Source of the DNA: Portunus trituberculatus
Lineage: Eukaryota > Arthropoda > Malacostraca > Decapoda > Portunidae
Reading direction: 5' to 3'
Assembly: GCF_017591435.1 (NCBI RefSeq)
Contig: NC_059269.1
Span: forward strand, 1,421,069-1,485,068
DNA length: 64,000 nt
Below the pieces are notes generated by a model, which worked only from the letters and a program-made list of their open reading frames with translations, had not been told where the DNA came from and made no database searches. Below are positions 14,120 to 26,753 of this stretch, in pieces. How positions within the stretch are numbered: position 1 is the first letter of the stretch; every line of letters begins with the position of its first letter. Made by a program: the position numbers and the translations under genes.

Positions 14120-14771
14120 CAATCTTCACTGGATAAGCCTTGAAATTTTCTTTTGTTTTCTTGGCCCTGCAGTCTGCAGCCTGCCTGGCTCATCCATCCC
14201 ATCCTCAACCACAAGAGACTGTCTGAGGCACATGTTCCTGTAGTGCCTTTTGGCACTCTAAATGATGCCTTGATCCATGGGCCAGATCATGAAGGTAGTG
14301 TTGGAGGGGGAGGAACAACATCTTAAGCAACCATCATTACAACACAGTCTGCATGCTGACGGATGAGCTGAGGCATTATCAAGAATTAGGAGTGTCTTCA
14401 CTTCATAAGGTCTCATTCCATATTTAGCTTGGTGATTCCTTACAGCCAAGACAAAGAGGTGGTGAAACCTTTCTTCAACAATGTCCTAGCTGAACTAGGT
14501 TAAAGAAGGCCTATATTACTCCAATGAAAGCCTGGTCATTATGCCCTTGATCATTATGTCCTTGATGGTGTGAGGCTTCTTGCTTTTGCCGACAATCACA
14601 GGTCTGAGACAACGTGAACCATCTGCATTTCCACCTGCCAGAAAGGAAAGCTGCTCCTTCATCACTTTGTGCCCAGAAGAACTAGAAATTTCCTAGAAAG
14701 GTTTGGGTATTTCTGGGCAGAGCAGGACACAATAGCCCAGTCTTGTCAGTATTGTACACTTGGAATTCCTG
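14120..14771 (-). pseudogene. Tigger-type transposase fragment carrying the DDD triad
   Basis: Minus-strand remnant of the DDE catalytic domain, read from 14771 down. Around 14750 the first catalytic Asp lies in YNTDKTGLL. Around 14370 the second lies in LLILDNASAHPS, and around 14270 the third in MIWPMDQGII. This spacing and wording are typical of Tigger/Jerky transposases. The pieces are in different frames, with stops in between. Its lower end is interrupted by the element ending at 14114. This is the complementary half of what is missing from the transposase at 10562-11527, but it is not obviously the same family. Confidence 0.75.
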
Positions 14772-14773
14772 TA

Positions 14774-16800
14774 CAGTAATATCTTGAGATATGAGCTACT
14801 TGAAATACAAGTTTTTTTTTTGAGATGTAAGCAATAATTTACTCCATTTTTTGTTTTGAGATACAAGCAAAATTTTGAGATATGAGTAGTGGTTCAGGGT
14901 GCTGCCACTAATTGGCACATCAGTCAAGCTTCAGCTAAGCTAGTATCTATGTATTTCCAGTGAATATTGTGCATTGTAATTGTTCTTTCATCCTTTTCAC
15001 ACAACTGATTTACCTTTTATAACCTTTAAAGAAAGTGTAGTTCTAATTTATGTTTAATATTTACATGTATGTGGTGCCTGCATCCCTTCCTCCTTCCTAC
15101 CCTCCTCCGCCATACACTTCCATTAGCTGAAAACATGACTCTTATATAAAAACACTAAATAAACTTTTGCTTTTATTTTATGTTTTGTTATGCATTGATA
15201 AAGTATACAAGTGTATGTAACTGAAAAGGCATAACAAACTTCTCCCATCTCCACCTACCTCCCCATGCTCGTTTACCATATGCTTATCACCAAGGAGGGG
15301 ACTGCAGTGCAGTCTCTATTCTCTCTCTCTTGCCTACTTATAACTTCATTTATTCCATGAATAACGTTTACAGGGTCGTTAGTGAGCTCTTCTGTGATTA
15401 TTAGACTAGCCGGTCTCCTTTGAGTGGCTATATTTGTACACTCTAGCCGATCGACAGTCCCAAGTGAAATGAGAAGGTGGGGGCAAGATGTGGTGGGGTA
15501 ACATCCCATGGAATGCATCCCTCCCAGATAAAATGTTTTATAAAACCAGTTTATCTGTCTATACTGTTGAACCTCAATAACTCAGACTCTGATAACTCAG
15601 ATTTCAAAAAAAGTCTGAGTCTGACCAACACAGGAAAGAAAGTCCAAGTTGAACTGACAGCCTGTTTTTTTTTTTTCAATTTTTTTTTTCACTTTCCTGT
15701 ATCTCGTTTTCTATTGACATTATCAAGAAATTTAACTCCAACAAAAAAATGTATTTTAATTGTAGTTCTAAATGATACCAAACAAAAGTTGATCAGAATT
15801 TATACTAATTTTGTGAACATTTTTTGAAGTGTTAAAAAACACTTTTCGAGATATTCGCCCCAAAAAGATCTTTCATAATTTAATCCTTGTTTTGCTATTT
15901 GTATTCATCTGATTGACATAAAATTTTCACACATGATTGTGTATACAATGGTGACTTCCTGGAGGCATGGGGTAAGGCAAGGGTCTCAGAGGAGGAGATC
16001 ACATTCATGACGGAGGGGAGGTGAGGGTTCAAAGGTCCAGCCGTCAGCCACAGCTGTCTGGCAATGTTACATTTGTTTCTTGTTGTCTTCTCTTCTTGAA
16101 GTTTCCGATTCTAACTTTCGTCAATTTATACTTCTAAGGGAATTATTTCTGAAAAGTAGAGAGCTAAATGATACATCTCCCCTCTTGAAGCCTGGCCATA
16201 TGGTGTGAGTCAGGCTATGATGCAACTGCACGAGACATTTAAAAATGGCTTCCTAGTGGGAAAGGTATTTAATTATCAAAAAAATTAACTATACCATCTA
16301 GTAATTTAGGGTCTGAAGGTTTCAGAGGGAGACAATAGTAATCCCAAAATTTTTAATCCCCCTAAAATCACATATGTAAATCCTGCACTGCCCTCCTAAA
16401 GTCTGAGTTGAATTGCCTGCCTGTTATTTTATTTTTCTTATTTATTTATTTATTTTTCTTTTTATTTATTTATTTATTTTTTTGCAAGTGGAGGGAGGGG
16501 GAATTTGTATAAGTTGGACATTCACATTTATCCAACCAACCTTTCCCCCTATTATTCTGAGTCAGCAAGGATCAACAGTATTATCTTTTGTTATATTTCA
16601 TTATGCTTTTAGACAATATTTGTCATTTATAGACATCTTTTTCTTGCCTAACAACATGTAAAAAAAATTTAGGTGCTCTTTTTGGGGAGACTGGAATAGA
16701 TTAATGGCATTTCAATGGGAAAATTTTTTGAGATACAAGCAATTTTGAGATACGAGCTCCGTTACAGATCGAATTAAACTCATATCTCAAGGCATCACTG
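14774..16800. mobile_element. Tigger-like non-autonomous element, with a nested copy inside
   Basis: Terminal inverted repeats CAGTAATATCTTGAGATATG (left) and the complement of CAGTGATGCCTTGAGATATG (right; 16781-16800), flanked by TA at 14772-14773 and 16801-16802. The ends match at about 19 of 22 positions. The body has no long coding frame. A second element starts at 15564 inside it. A related inverted fragment is at 4800-5309. Confidence 0.7.
15564..16180 (+). mobile_element. Nested Tigger-like element, inverted copy of 13130-14114
   Basis: Begins CTGTTGAACCTCAATAACTC right after TA (15562-15563) and follows the complement of 14114-13180 block by block with many indels. Its right end is uncertain. 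The motif AAAGTCTGAGTTGAATTGCC near 16400 may be part of it or of a third partial copy. No coding frame. Confidence 0.55.
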
Positions 16801-16941
16801 TAGTCTCTCCTTCTCCCAAGTTGTGGAATTTAGAAATAAAAGGGTCCAAAGCTTTACAATCAGTGCTCAGTATCACTCCCTGTTATTCATACATCTTCTT
16901 ACCATTCATACATCCCTATCGACTTCCCTTCATTCCTTATA

Positions 16942-17814
16942 CAGTAAGGTCCCGGGTTGCGTCGGTCTCGAGTTACGTCAAACTCGTAGTTACGTCAGTC
17001 CACTATAAGGCAATTTAAGATAAAAAATTTGAAAATTTATAAGTCGTAAAGCGCGGGATTTATTGTTATTGTTGGCCGCCAGGCGTCACTAGTGGTTACC
17101 CGCCACACCGCCCACCTCACGCCTGAATACAATAACACCCTGCCTCAGTTCCACCACACCATCGTCCCTGGCAAGTGTTATCCTACTTCTGCGTTTACTG
17201 ACTCAAGTTCTTAGTATCTTGCTCAATGGCACCAAAGAGAAAACTCCTTAGTGACAGCAGTGATGCTAAGAAAACCCGTTACCATGACAACGGGGAGGTT
17301 GACGACCTTGAGGGGTCGCGCACCCACCATCACAAAAATAACAACTCCGGAGCCTTCGCCTGGGCCACACGACACTCGCAGCTCACTTGCACCGTCTGCG
17401 CCTGTCTGCTGATCCCTATTGCCCTTTCCTATTGCATTTCCTGCTCCGCTGCCCACGCTTCTACTCCCACCGCACTGCACTACGCTCCCAGCTGTCTGCC
17501 CTGGGCGTCACAACATTCGACCTGCCCACCCTCCTAGCGGCCTCAGGCGTCCACCCCTTTCAGCAACCTGCAGTCCTTCGCGTTCACGGCCCTAATCAAC
17601 AACAAAAACAAGCTTGTGTTTCATATTCCTACATAGTTGTAAATAATATAACAATATAACAATATAACCTTTTACTTACCTGAATGACCATAAACAATGA
17701 TTGGTTGAAAACTCGATAATATGCTTTGAAATGTATGGAAACTCGAGTTATGTACAAAATCAACTTACGTCATGTTTCAAGAACGTAACTCTGACGTAAA
17801 CCGAGACCTTACTG
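16942..17814 (+). mobile_element. Non-autonomous Tigger-like element, 873 bp, with transposase N-terminus remnant
   Basis: Left end CAGTAAGGTCCCGGGTTGCG, right end complementary to CAGTAAGGTCTCGGTTTACG, each flanked by TA (16940-16941, 17815-17816). Internal GC-rich block 17040-17620 includes an ORF start. Clean ends and TA duplications make this the best-defined small element of the cluster. Confidence 0.8.
17226..17537 (+). pseudogene. Remnant of Tigger transposase N-terminus (MAPKR start)
   Basis: ORF of 103 residues inside the 873-bp element. It begins MAPKRKLLSDSSDAKKTR, resembling the basic start of Tigger transposases. After about 40 residues the sequence becomes a Pro/Ser/Ala-rich low-complexity stretch with no helix-turn-helix or DDE motif. 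Either most of the transposase was deleted or the GC-rich tail was captured. No catalytic function is expected. Confidence 0.5.
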
Positions 17815-17900
17815 TATACAAGAAAACATCATCAAAACCATTACCAAATTATTACTGTAATACATTAAATGGAATACTGAAAATAAAGAATAATACCTAC

Positions 17901-18012
17901 TTTAACAGAAAAAATGTTGCCTCTATGTCCAGTTGTTAATATTTTGAGACGCTTTTGCTTGTAGACATCCCATAATATGATATTGTAGTCATCTGAACCC
18001 GACAGCAGCAAA
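17901..18012 (-). CDS. WD40-repeat protein, single internal exon (WDTC1/DCAF-like)
   Basis: 112-nt exon on the minus strand. The acceptor is ...TTTTCAG at 18013-18019 and the donor is GTAGGT at 17895-17900. Read from 18012 down, one base completes a split codon, followed by 37 codons without a stop. The peptide holds LLLSGSDDYN, then IILWDVYK, then TGHRGNIFSVK: the end of one WD40 blade (SGSDD...LWD) and the start of the next (GH...IFSVK). From general family knowledge the GHxGNIFSVK wording is closest to WDTC1/adipose and DCAF6-type CUL4-DDB1 substrate receptors, but this is a judgement without a search. The exon ends in phase 0. I found no neighbouring exon; surrounding introns are filled with transposons. 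It is the only clear host-gene piece in the window. Confidence 0.72.
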
Positions 18013-18015
18013 CTG

Positions 18016-18977
18016 AAAATAAAATGAAATATTATCTATTTATAAACCCACAATAAAAAATCATCTAACAGCAAATGATGGTTTTGCAAAAACAGATGAC
18101 CATAACTAAGAACAGGTTACAAATTTGTTTAAAAAGAATTTAAAAAATTCATGAACATTTCATTAAACCATACCTATCTATTACTTCACTCCTTTTTATA
18201 TAGGGAAATGTTGGGGCATACCATATTACATATCAGTACAAAAATAATTCTGAAAAGTAAGGTTTAAATCTTGAAGGTAAGACTGTGGATAAAAAATATG
18301 CACCAGGCAAGGGGTTACCTACAACACACAGCACAATTTTACTTCAGCAAATTACTATTCTGCAGAAGTGTACTTCCTATGAGATACACTGAATGATCTC
18401 CACACCTCCAGTTACTTGAGTAATCCCACACTGTTGAGACACTTGTCCTTCCCCCCAGGGATAACTTCTGAAGAGTTATGAACAGTTATTTTTCCTTTAA
18501 TGCAGGTTGCAAGAAGCCATTTTATCTATTACCAACTCAAGGAGCAAAAACGTCCCACTAAAAGTGGATCTTGCCAGTTAAGAGTGCATGATTTTACCTC
18601 GTCAAATCACCCTCTGCCACGTGGAGCATTTCACATGAGATATCGCTGCCGCTCACCAGCTGTCAGTTGCTGGAACGTTCTCGTGCTGTTCGGATGTTTC
18701 TTCACTATGTTCAGCGTGTGATTCACCGGATTTGGCAATTCTCCCCCAGATACATTGCTTTATACTCAGGGTGGATCTATGGTATGGGTTGGGCCTGCCA
18801 TAAGGCATTGGTATGGGATGGGCCTGCCAATTTGCCAAATTGCTACAATTTCTGGGCTTTTACAGGCTTTCGGCTTGTTTTGGTGCAGGTCGGCAGCCAT
18901 GTCTGGTTTGGAGCACCGCGCAGCCCTTCCACCTGAGGTTCCTTGTTATAGCATTAGTAGGAGGAGTACCACCAGAT
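18016..18977. other. Probable intron or intergenic sequence, no gene seen
   Basis: No recognised element or exon. A pyrimidine-AG sequence on the plus strand near 18504 precedes a 73-codon open frame (18500-18721) with no family resemblance. A short tandem duplication of a GGTATGGG(T/A)TGGGCCTGCCA-like unit lies at 18780-18840. The family A LINE 3' end starts at 18978. Confidence 0.5.
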
Positions 18978-21900
18978 GTATTTACCTAATTGTAACATAC
19001 GGAAAAGAGCTATGCTCGTGTTGTCCCGTCTCCATATCTATTAATGTCCAGCTTTTCTTAAAATCATGAATATTCCTTGCGTTGACCACTTCCACGTCTA
19101 AACTATTCCATGCTTCCACCCTTCTATGAGGAAGCTATATTTTTCACATCTCTCCTATAAGTGGCCATTTTAGTTTTTCCCATGCCCTCTCGACATTCTT
19201 CCATTCCACATACACAGATCTTCCCTATCCATTTTTCCATGCCAATCATCACTCTGTATATTGCTATCAGGTCTCCCCTTTCTCTTCTGTTTTCCAGGGT
19301 TGGAAGTTGCATTCTTTTCAGTCTGTCTTCATAAGTCAAATCTCTTAAGTCAGGCACCATTTTCGTTGCAGCCCTCTGTACTTTCTCTAGTTTCCTTATG
19401 TGTTTCTTTAAGTTCGGAGCCCACTGTATTGTTGCATATTCAAGCCTCGGTCTTATCATTGCAGTAATTATTTTCTTCATCATTTCTTCATCTAGATATC
19501 TGACGCCACTCTTATGTTCCTCAATAAGTTCAATACTTCTCCAATTATTTTGTTTATATGTCTCTCTGGCGATAGGTCATTGGTAATTGTCACCCCAAGG
19601 TCTTTTCTTCATGACTGGTTTTATGTCTTCATTTCCTATCTTGTACATACTCCTGATTCTTCTTTCACTCTTGCCAAACTCTATTTTCTTGCATTTTGTC
19701 GTGTTGAACTCCATTTGCCATGTACAGCTCCATTTCCATATTCTGTCCAAGTCTTCCTGGAGTAGTTCGCAATCTTTGTCACATCTCACTTTTCGTAACA
19801 ATTTTGCATCGTCTGCAAATAGGCTCACATAACTGGACACCCCATCCACCATGTCATTTATGTAGACTGCGAACATTACTGGTGCCAACACTGATCCCTG
19901 TGGAACTCCACTCTCCACCAATCCCCATTCTGATGGTCTGTCCTTAATTATTGTTCTCATTTCTCTTCCTACCAAAAGTCTTCCATCCATTTTAGTAAAC
20001 TGCCATGCACTCCTCCTACCATTTCAAGTTTCCAGATCAGTCTCTGGTGTGGTACCTTATCAAAGGCCTTTTTTAAATCCAGATATATTCCATCAGCCCA
20101 ACCATCTCTTTCCTGTATTACATCTATCACCCTCGAATAGTAACATATCAGGTTTGTCGTGCATGAACGCCCTTTCCTAAAACCAAATTGACACTCACAA
20201 AGTATGTCATTTTCTCCAAGAAGTCTGTCCATCTAGTCTTCACCACCCTCTCACACATCTTAGCTACCACACTTGTAAGTGACACTGGTCTATAGTTCAA
20301 TGGGTCTCTCTTGTTACCTGATTTATAGATTGGGACAATGTTAGCTCTTTTCCAGTCTTGGGGCACTACACCTTCCCTTAATGAGGCATCAATTACTTCA
20401 CAAACTTTTTCTGCCAATTGCTCCTGCATTCTCTTAAAATCCATCCTGATACCCCATCAGGTCCCACAGCTTTTCTCACTTCTAAACTCCCCATCATGTT
20501 CTTGATCTCCTCCACCGTTACTTGAAACTCCTTCATAATCCCTTTCTGTTCCATTACCAGTGGTTTGTCAAAAGCAGTCTCCTTTGTGAATACCTTCCGA
20601 AAGCATCCATTCATAGCCTCTGCCATTTCCTGGGATCTTCACTGTATACTCCATTTACTTCTAAACTTTCAATACTTTCTCTATTTTTGATGTTGTTGTT
20701 CACATGTCTGTAAAAAAGCCTTGGTTGGTCTTTACATTTATCAATTATATCCTTTTCTTGTTTCTTTCTTTCTTCTCTTCTAATCAACACATATTCATTT
20801 CTTGCTCTTTTGTAACTTTCCACTGCTTAATCCGTCTTTTCCTTCTCCACCTCTTCCATGCATCCTCTTTTCTTGTTCTAGCCTTTTCACATCTATCGTT
20901 AAACCAGTCCTGCTTTCCAACTTCTCTATGTTGTCTTATTGGTACAAATTTTTTCTCACCTTCTTTGTATATTTTTATAAATTCCTTCCACTTTTCATTT
21001 GCTCCCTTAGCACTCTTGAATTTCATCAATTTGTCTCTTGAAAGAATTTCTTTAGGTTTCCAAAATCTGTCTTGGCATAATTCCATCTTCCCACTTTATA
21101 TTCTTCATTTCTTCTAGATTTCTCTTCGTCTATCACCTTGAACTCCAAAACTGCATGATCACTCTTTGCTAAAGGGCACTCCACCCTCATCTCCTCAATG
21201 ACCATTGGCTCTGTACTAAAGACCAAGTCCAGTCTTGACGATGCTCCCTCTCCTCCAAACCTAGTATCTTCTTTGACCCACTGAGTTAACACATTTTCCA
21301 TTGCCAGTGTCAATAGTGTATTTCCCCATGTTGTCTCTGATCCTTCCATTGACCAGTCCTCCCAACACACCTCTTTACAATTAAAATCTCCCATCATTAT
21401 AGTTCGTTCACAGCCACCCAACATTTCTTCCAGACATGTTCCTGTATCACTTATCATTTCTTCATATTCCTGTACTGACCATGCATTTGTCTTAGGTGGT
21501 ACGTACACCACTATGTAGTGCCTCTTTTTCCTTCATTAGTTTCTGCTCTGATCTTTAGCACTTCTGCCTTTCCCATACCTTTTTCACTTGATCCACCTTT
21601 ATATCTTTTTAACCAGCAACATCACTCCTCCTCCCATCTTACCTACTCTATTTCTTTTCCAAACGTTATATTTCCTTCTCCAACCTTCATCAGGTCTTCT
21701 CCCTCTCTCAGTTTTGTTTCAGTAAGACCCACAATATCTGGGTTCTTGTCCCTCAAGTAATCGTTGAGTTCTAAAATCCCGATATCACTCCATTTATGTT
21801 GGAATACATTACATTTCGCTCATATGTAAGTTTCTTTAGTCCTTTCTTGCTGTACTTTTCTGGGTTATGAACCACTTCCTCAGTCTCATATCCAAGATTC

Positions 21901-21990
21901 TCCAGAAAAACTCTTTCTTCTCTTCTTCTGTCCTCTCTTCATTTCAACTCATTTAACATTTCTCTTTGAGATCTCTTCTCAACCAAATCT
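18978..21990 (-). mobile_element. LINE family A copy 3, nearly identical to copy 1
   Basis: Minus-strand copy in the same order as copy 1: endonuclease (21511-21026, 161 open codons with GDFNCKEVCWEDW and KSDHAVLEF), linker (21086-20784), RT (20626-19577, with LDLKKAFDKVPH, GVPQGSVLAP and FADD) and C-terminal module (19483-19124). Differences from copy 1 are mostly single-base indels. The 3' end has one copy of the terminal 14-bp unit and, unusually, is not preceded by (TG)n but by unique sequence. The 5' truncation is at AACCAAATCT, where a (TG)n tract starts. Confidence 0.9.
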
Positions 21991-21999
21991 TGTGTGTGT

Positions 22000-24321
22000 G
22001 TTTACCTAATTTAATTTATTTTTGTGACTTTTTGATTCTAATTGTAACATACGGAAAAGAGCTATGCTCATGTTGTCCCGTCTCCATATCTACTAATGTC
22101 CAGCTTTTCTTAAAATCATGAATATTCCTTGCGTTGACCACTTCCACGTCTAAACTATTCCATGCTTCCACCCTTCTATGAGGAAGCTATATTTTTCACA
22201 TCTCTCCTATAAGTGGCCATTTTAGTTTTTCCATGCCCTCTCGACATTCTTTCATTCCACATACACAGATCTTCCCTATCCATTTTTCCATGCCAATCAT
22301 CACTCTGTATATTGCTATCAGGTCTCCCCTTTCTCTTCTGTTTTCCAGGGTCGGAAGTTGCATTCTTTTCAGTCTGTCTTCATAAGTCAAATCTCTTAAG
22401 TCAGGCACCATTTTGTTGCAGCCCTCTGTACTTTCTCTAGTTTCCTTATGTGTTTCTTTAAGTTCGAGCCCACTGTATTGTTGCATATTCAAGCCTCGGT
22501 CTTATCATTGCAGTAATTATTTTCTTCATCATTTCTTCATCTAAATATCTGACGCCACTCTTATGTTCCTCAATAAGTTCAATACTTCTCCAATTATTTT
22601 GTTTATATGTCTCTCTGGCGATAGGTCATTGGTAATTGTCACCCCAAGGTCTTTTCTTCATGACTGGTTTTATGTCTTCATTTCCTATCTTGTACATACT
22701 CCTGATTCTTCTTTCCTCTTGCCAAACTCTATTTTCTTGCATTTTGTCGTGTTGAACTCCATTTGCCATGTACAGCTCCATTTCCATATTCTGTCCAAGT
22801 CTTCCTGGAGTAGTTCGCAATCTTTGTCACATCTCACTTTTCTTAACAATTTTGCATCGTCTGCAAATAGGCTCACATAACTGGACACCCCATCCACCAT
22901 GTCATTTATGTAGACCGAAACATTACTGGTGCCAACACTGATCCCTGTGGAACTCCACTCTCCACCAAGCCCCATTCTGATGGTCTGTCCTTAATTATTG
23001 TTCTCATTTCTCTTCCTACCAAAAGTCTTCCATCCATTTTAGTAAACTGCCATGCACTCCTCCTACCATTTCAAGTTTCCAGATCAGTCTCCGGTGTGGT
23101 ACCTTATCAAAGGCCTTTTTTAAATCCAGATATATTCCATCAGCCCAACCATCTCTTTCCTGTATTACATCTATCACCCTCGAATAGTAACATATCAGGT
23201 TTGTCGTGCATGAACGCCCTTTTCTAAAACCAAATTGACACTCACAAAGTATGTCATTTTCTCCAAGAAGTCTGTCCATCTATTCTTCACCACCCTCTCA
23301 CACATCTTAGCTACCACACTTGTAAGTGACACTGGTCTATAGTTCAATGGGTCTCTCTTGTTACCTGATTTATAAATTGGGACAATGTTAGCTCTTTTCC
23401 AGTCTTGGGGCACTACACCTTCCCTTAATGAGGCATCAATTACTTCACAAACTTTTTCTGCCAGTTGCTCCTGCATTCTCTTAAAATCCATCCTGATACC
23501 CCATCAGGTCCCACAGCTTTTCTCACTTCTAAACTCCCCATCATATTCTTGATCTCCTCCACAGTTACTTGAAACTCCTTCATAATCCCTTTCTGTTCCA
23601 TTACCAGTGGTTTGTCAAAAGCAGTCTCCTTTGTGAATACCTTCCAAAGCATCCATTCATAGCCTCTGCCATTTCCTGGGATCTTCACTGCATACTCCAT
23701 TTACTTCTAAACTTTCAATACTTTCTCTATTTTTGATGTTGTTGTTCACATGTCTGTAAAAAGCCTTGGTTGGTCTTTACATTTATCAATTATATCCTTT
23801 TCTTGTTTCTTTCTTTCTTCTCTTCTAATCAACACATATTCATTTCTTGCTCTTTTGTAACTTTCCACTGCTTAATCCGTCTTTTCCTTCTCCACCTCTT
23901 CCATGCATCCTCTTTTCTTGTTCTAGCCTTTTCACATCTATCGTTAAACCAGTCCTGCTTTCCAACTTCTCTATGTTGTCTTATTGGTACAAATTTTTCT
24001 CACCTTCTTTGTATATTTTATAAATTCCTTCCACTTTTCATTTGCTCCTTAGCACTCTTGAATTTCATCAATTTGTCTCTTGAAAGAATTTCTTTAGGTT
24101 TCCAAAATCTATCTTGGCATAATTCCATCTTCCCACTTTATATTCTTCATTTCTTCTAGATTTCTCTTCATCTATCACCTTGAACTCCAAAACTGCATGA
24201 TCACTCTTTGCTAAAGGGCACTCCACCCTCATCTCCTCAATGACCATTGGCTCTGTACTAAAGACCAAGTCCAGTCTTGACGATGCTCCCTCTCCTCCAA
24301 ACCTAGTATCTTCTTTGACCC

Positions 24322-24324
<3 letters not shown>
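22000..24324 (-). mobile_element. LINE family A copy 4, truncated at both ends
   Basis: Minus-strand copy with RT C-terminus (22492-22196), RT (23700-22685; FADD present) and the last part of the endonuclease (24268-24068). The 3' end is odd: between the terminal GTTTACCTAATTT and the normal GTAACATACGG there are about 25 extra bases resembling ORF1 sequence (TTTTGTGAC...TTTGATTCT, compare about 3067-3090). The 5' end stops in the endonuclease at GACCCACTG and runs into (TG)n. Confidence 0.88.

Positions 24325-24400
<76 letters not shown>
24325..24400. repeat. (GT)n between LINE A and LINE B copies
   Basis: 76-bp GT tract joining the truncated 5' end of a family A copy to the 3' end of a family B copy. 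Confidence 0.97.
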
Positions 24401-24403
<3 letters not shown>

Positions 24404-25258
24404 ACCTAGTTGTAGTTTTACAGGGCCTGGGCTTTATGTCTGTGGTCCCGTCTCCATATCTACACTTATCCAATTTTTCTTTAAAACTATGTACACTCTT
24501 TGCTGATACCACTTCCTCACTCAAACTGTTCCAAGTCTCAACACATCTTTGCGGGAAACTAAATTTTTTAACATCTCTCAGACATCGTCCCTTCCATAGT
24601 TTCTTACTATGTGATCTTGTGCTTCTAAAGTCATAATCTTCTCTCAGGATCAGTTTCTCATTATCCACTTCATCCATTCCGTTAATCAATTTATAAACTT
24701 ATATCAGATCCCTCTCTCTTCTCTGCTCCAAGGTTGGTAGATCCATTGCCTTTAGTCTCTCCTCATATGCCATCCTTTAAATTTTGGAACCATTCTTGTA
24801 GCCATTTTTGTAGTCTCTAATTTTCTATGTGTTTCTTTTTGTAGAGTCCACACAACTCCTGCATATTCCAATCTAGGTCTTATTTTAGTACTTATCAATT
24901 TCTTCATCATTTCCTTGTCCATATAGTGAAATGCTACTCCAATATTCCTTAGCAAATTATAGTCTCTCTGAAAATTCTATCAATATGGCTAACTTGATTA
25001 TTTTCTTCCATTGTCACTCCCAAGTCCTTTTCCTTTTTACTTTTTCTAGTTCTCTCATCTCCCATCTTATAGATTCCCACTGGTCGTCTTTCACTTTTCC
25101 CATTTCCATGACATGGCTTTTCTCCACATTGAATTCCATCTCCATTTTATGCTCCATTTCCAGATCTTGTTTAAGTCTTCCTGTAGTATTTCACAATCCT
25201 CTTTTGTTTAATGACTCTGCACAGTTTCGCATCGTCCATAAACAGATTTATATAGCTG

Positions 25259-25260
<2 letters not shown>
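24401..25260 (-). mobile_element. LINE family B copy 3, short 3' fragment
   Basis: Minus-strand fragment with the C-terminal module (24689-24402) and part of the RT thumb (24955-24752). The truncated 5' end lies a few residues upstream of the catalytic motif, which reads FMDD here (codon ATG where copy 1 has GCG). It is closest to the copy at 6644-8280. Both ends abut (GT)n. Confidence 0.85.

Positions 25261-25326
<66 letters not shown>
25261..25326. repeat. (GT)n between LINE copies
   Basis: 66-bp GT tract between two family B copies in head-to-tail order. Confidence 0.97.
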
Positions 25327-25328
<2 letters not shown>

Positions 25329-26734
25329 TTACCTAGTTGTATTTACCTAGTTGTAGTTTTACAGGGCCTGGGCTTTATGCTCGTGTGGCCTCTCCTATCT
25401 ACACTTATCCAATCTTACTTTAAAAGTGTGCACACTCTTTGCAGACACTACTTCTTCATCTAAACTGTTCCACGTCTCAATACATCTCTGCGAAACTATA
25501 TTTTTAATATCTCTCAGACATCTTCCTTTCTCAGCTTTTTACTATGCGATCTTGTGCTTGGATGTCATATTCTTCTCTCAAGATCAGTTTCTCATTATCC
25601 ACTTGGTCCATTCCGTTGATCAATTTATAGACTTGTATCAGGTCTCCTCTCTCCCTTCTTTGTTCAAAGGTTGGTAGATCCATAGCCTTTAGTCTCTCCT
25701 CATATGTCATCCCTTCAAGTTCTGGGACTATTCTTGTAGCCATTTTTTGTAGCCTCTCCAATTTTCTCATGTGTTTCTTTTTATGAGGGGTCCACACTAC
25801 TCCTGCATATTCCAATCTTGATCTTATTATAGTATTTATCAATTTCTTCATCATTTCTTTGTCCATGTAGTGAAATGCTACTCCAATATTCCTCAGCAAA
25901 TTATATGTTTCTCTAAAAATTCTATCAATATGGCTTACTGGTTGATTGTTTTCTTCCATCGTCACTCCTAAGTCCTTTTCCTTTTTTACTTTCTCCAGTT
26001 CTACACCATCTCCCATCTTATAGATTCCCACAGGTCGTCTTTCACTCTTTCCCATTTCCATGACATGGCTTTTGTTCACATTGAATTCCATTTCCCACTT
26101 CTTTCTCCATTCCCAGATCTTATTTAGGTCTTCTTGCAGTATTTCACAATCCTCTTTTTGCTTTATAACTCTGCACAGTTTCGTATCATCCATAAACAAT
26201 AGCTGTTCACTCCTTCTGGCATGTCGTTAATATAAATGAGGAAAAGTATTGGTGCCAATACTGACCCCTGTGGCACTCGGCTTTCTACTGCTTTCCACTT
26301 GGACTTCATATCTTTAACTACTGTCCTTATTTCTCTCCCCCTCAAATAATTTTCTATCCATCTCAATGTGCTTCCTTTTAAGCCACCCTTCTCCTCTAAC
26401 TTCCACAGTAATCTTGCGTGTGGCACTTTGTCAAACGCCTTTTTTAAATCCAAGTAGATGCAGTCAACTCATCCCTCTCTCTCTTGTACTCAATCAACTA
26501 TTCTAGAATAGAAACTCAATAAATTAGTTACACAAGACCGTCCTTTTCTAAAACCAAATTGGCTATTTGATATTAATTTGTTGTCTTCAAGGAACTCGAT
26601 CCATTGTTTCTTTATTATTCTTTCACACATCTTGCATATTACACTAGTTAGTGATACCGGTCTGTAATTTAAAGGTTCTTCTTTCATTCCACTCTTATAT
26701 ATGGGAACCACCTCAGCTCTTTTCCATTCTACTG
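25325..26734 (-). mobile_element. LINE family B copy 4
   Basis: Minus-strand copy. Two 14-bp terminal units (GTATTTACCTAGTT) are at 25325-25352. The main open frame is 26199-25531 (222 codons: RT catalytic motif FMDD to RRERGDLIQVYKLING). Upstream RT lies in 26453-26163 and 26711-26490 in other frames. Very similar to the next copy, but it has a 7-nt deletion just before the catalytic motif and the Met codon in it. The 5' end is truncated at CTACTG, where (TG)n begins. Confidence 0.9.
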
Positions 26735-26753
26735 TGTGTGTGTGTGTGTGTGT
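26734..26753. repeat. (TG)n between LINE copies
   Basis: Short TG tract joining two nearly identical family B copies. Confidence 0.93.
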
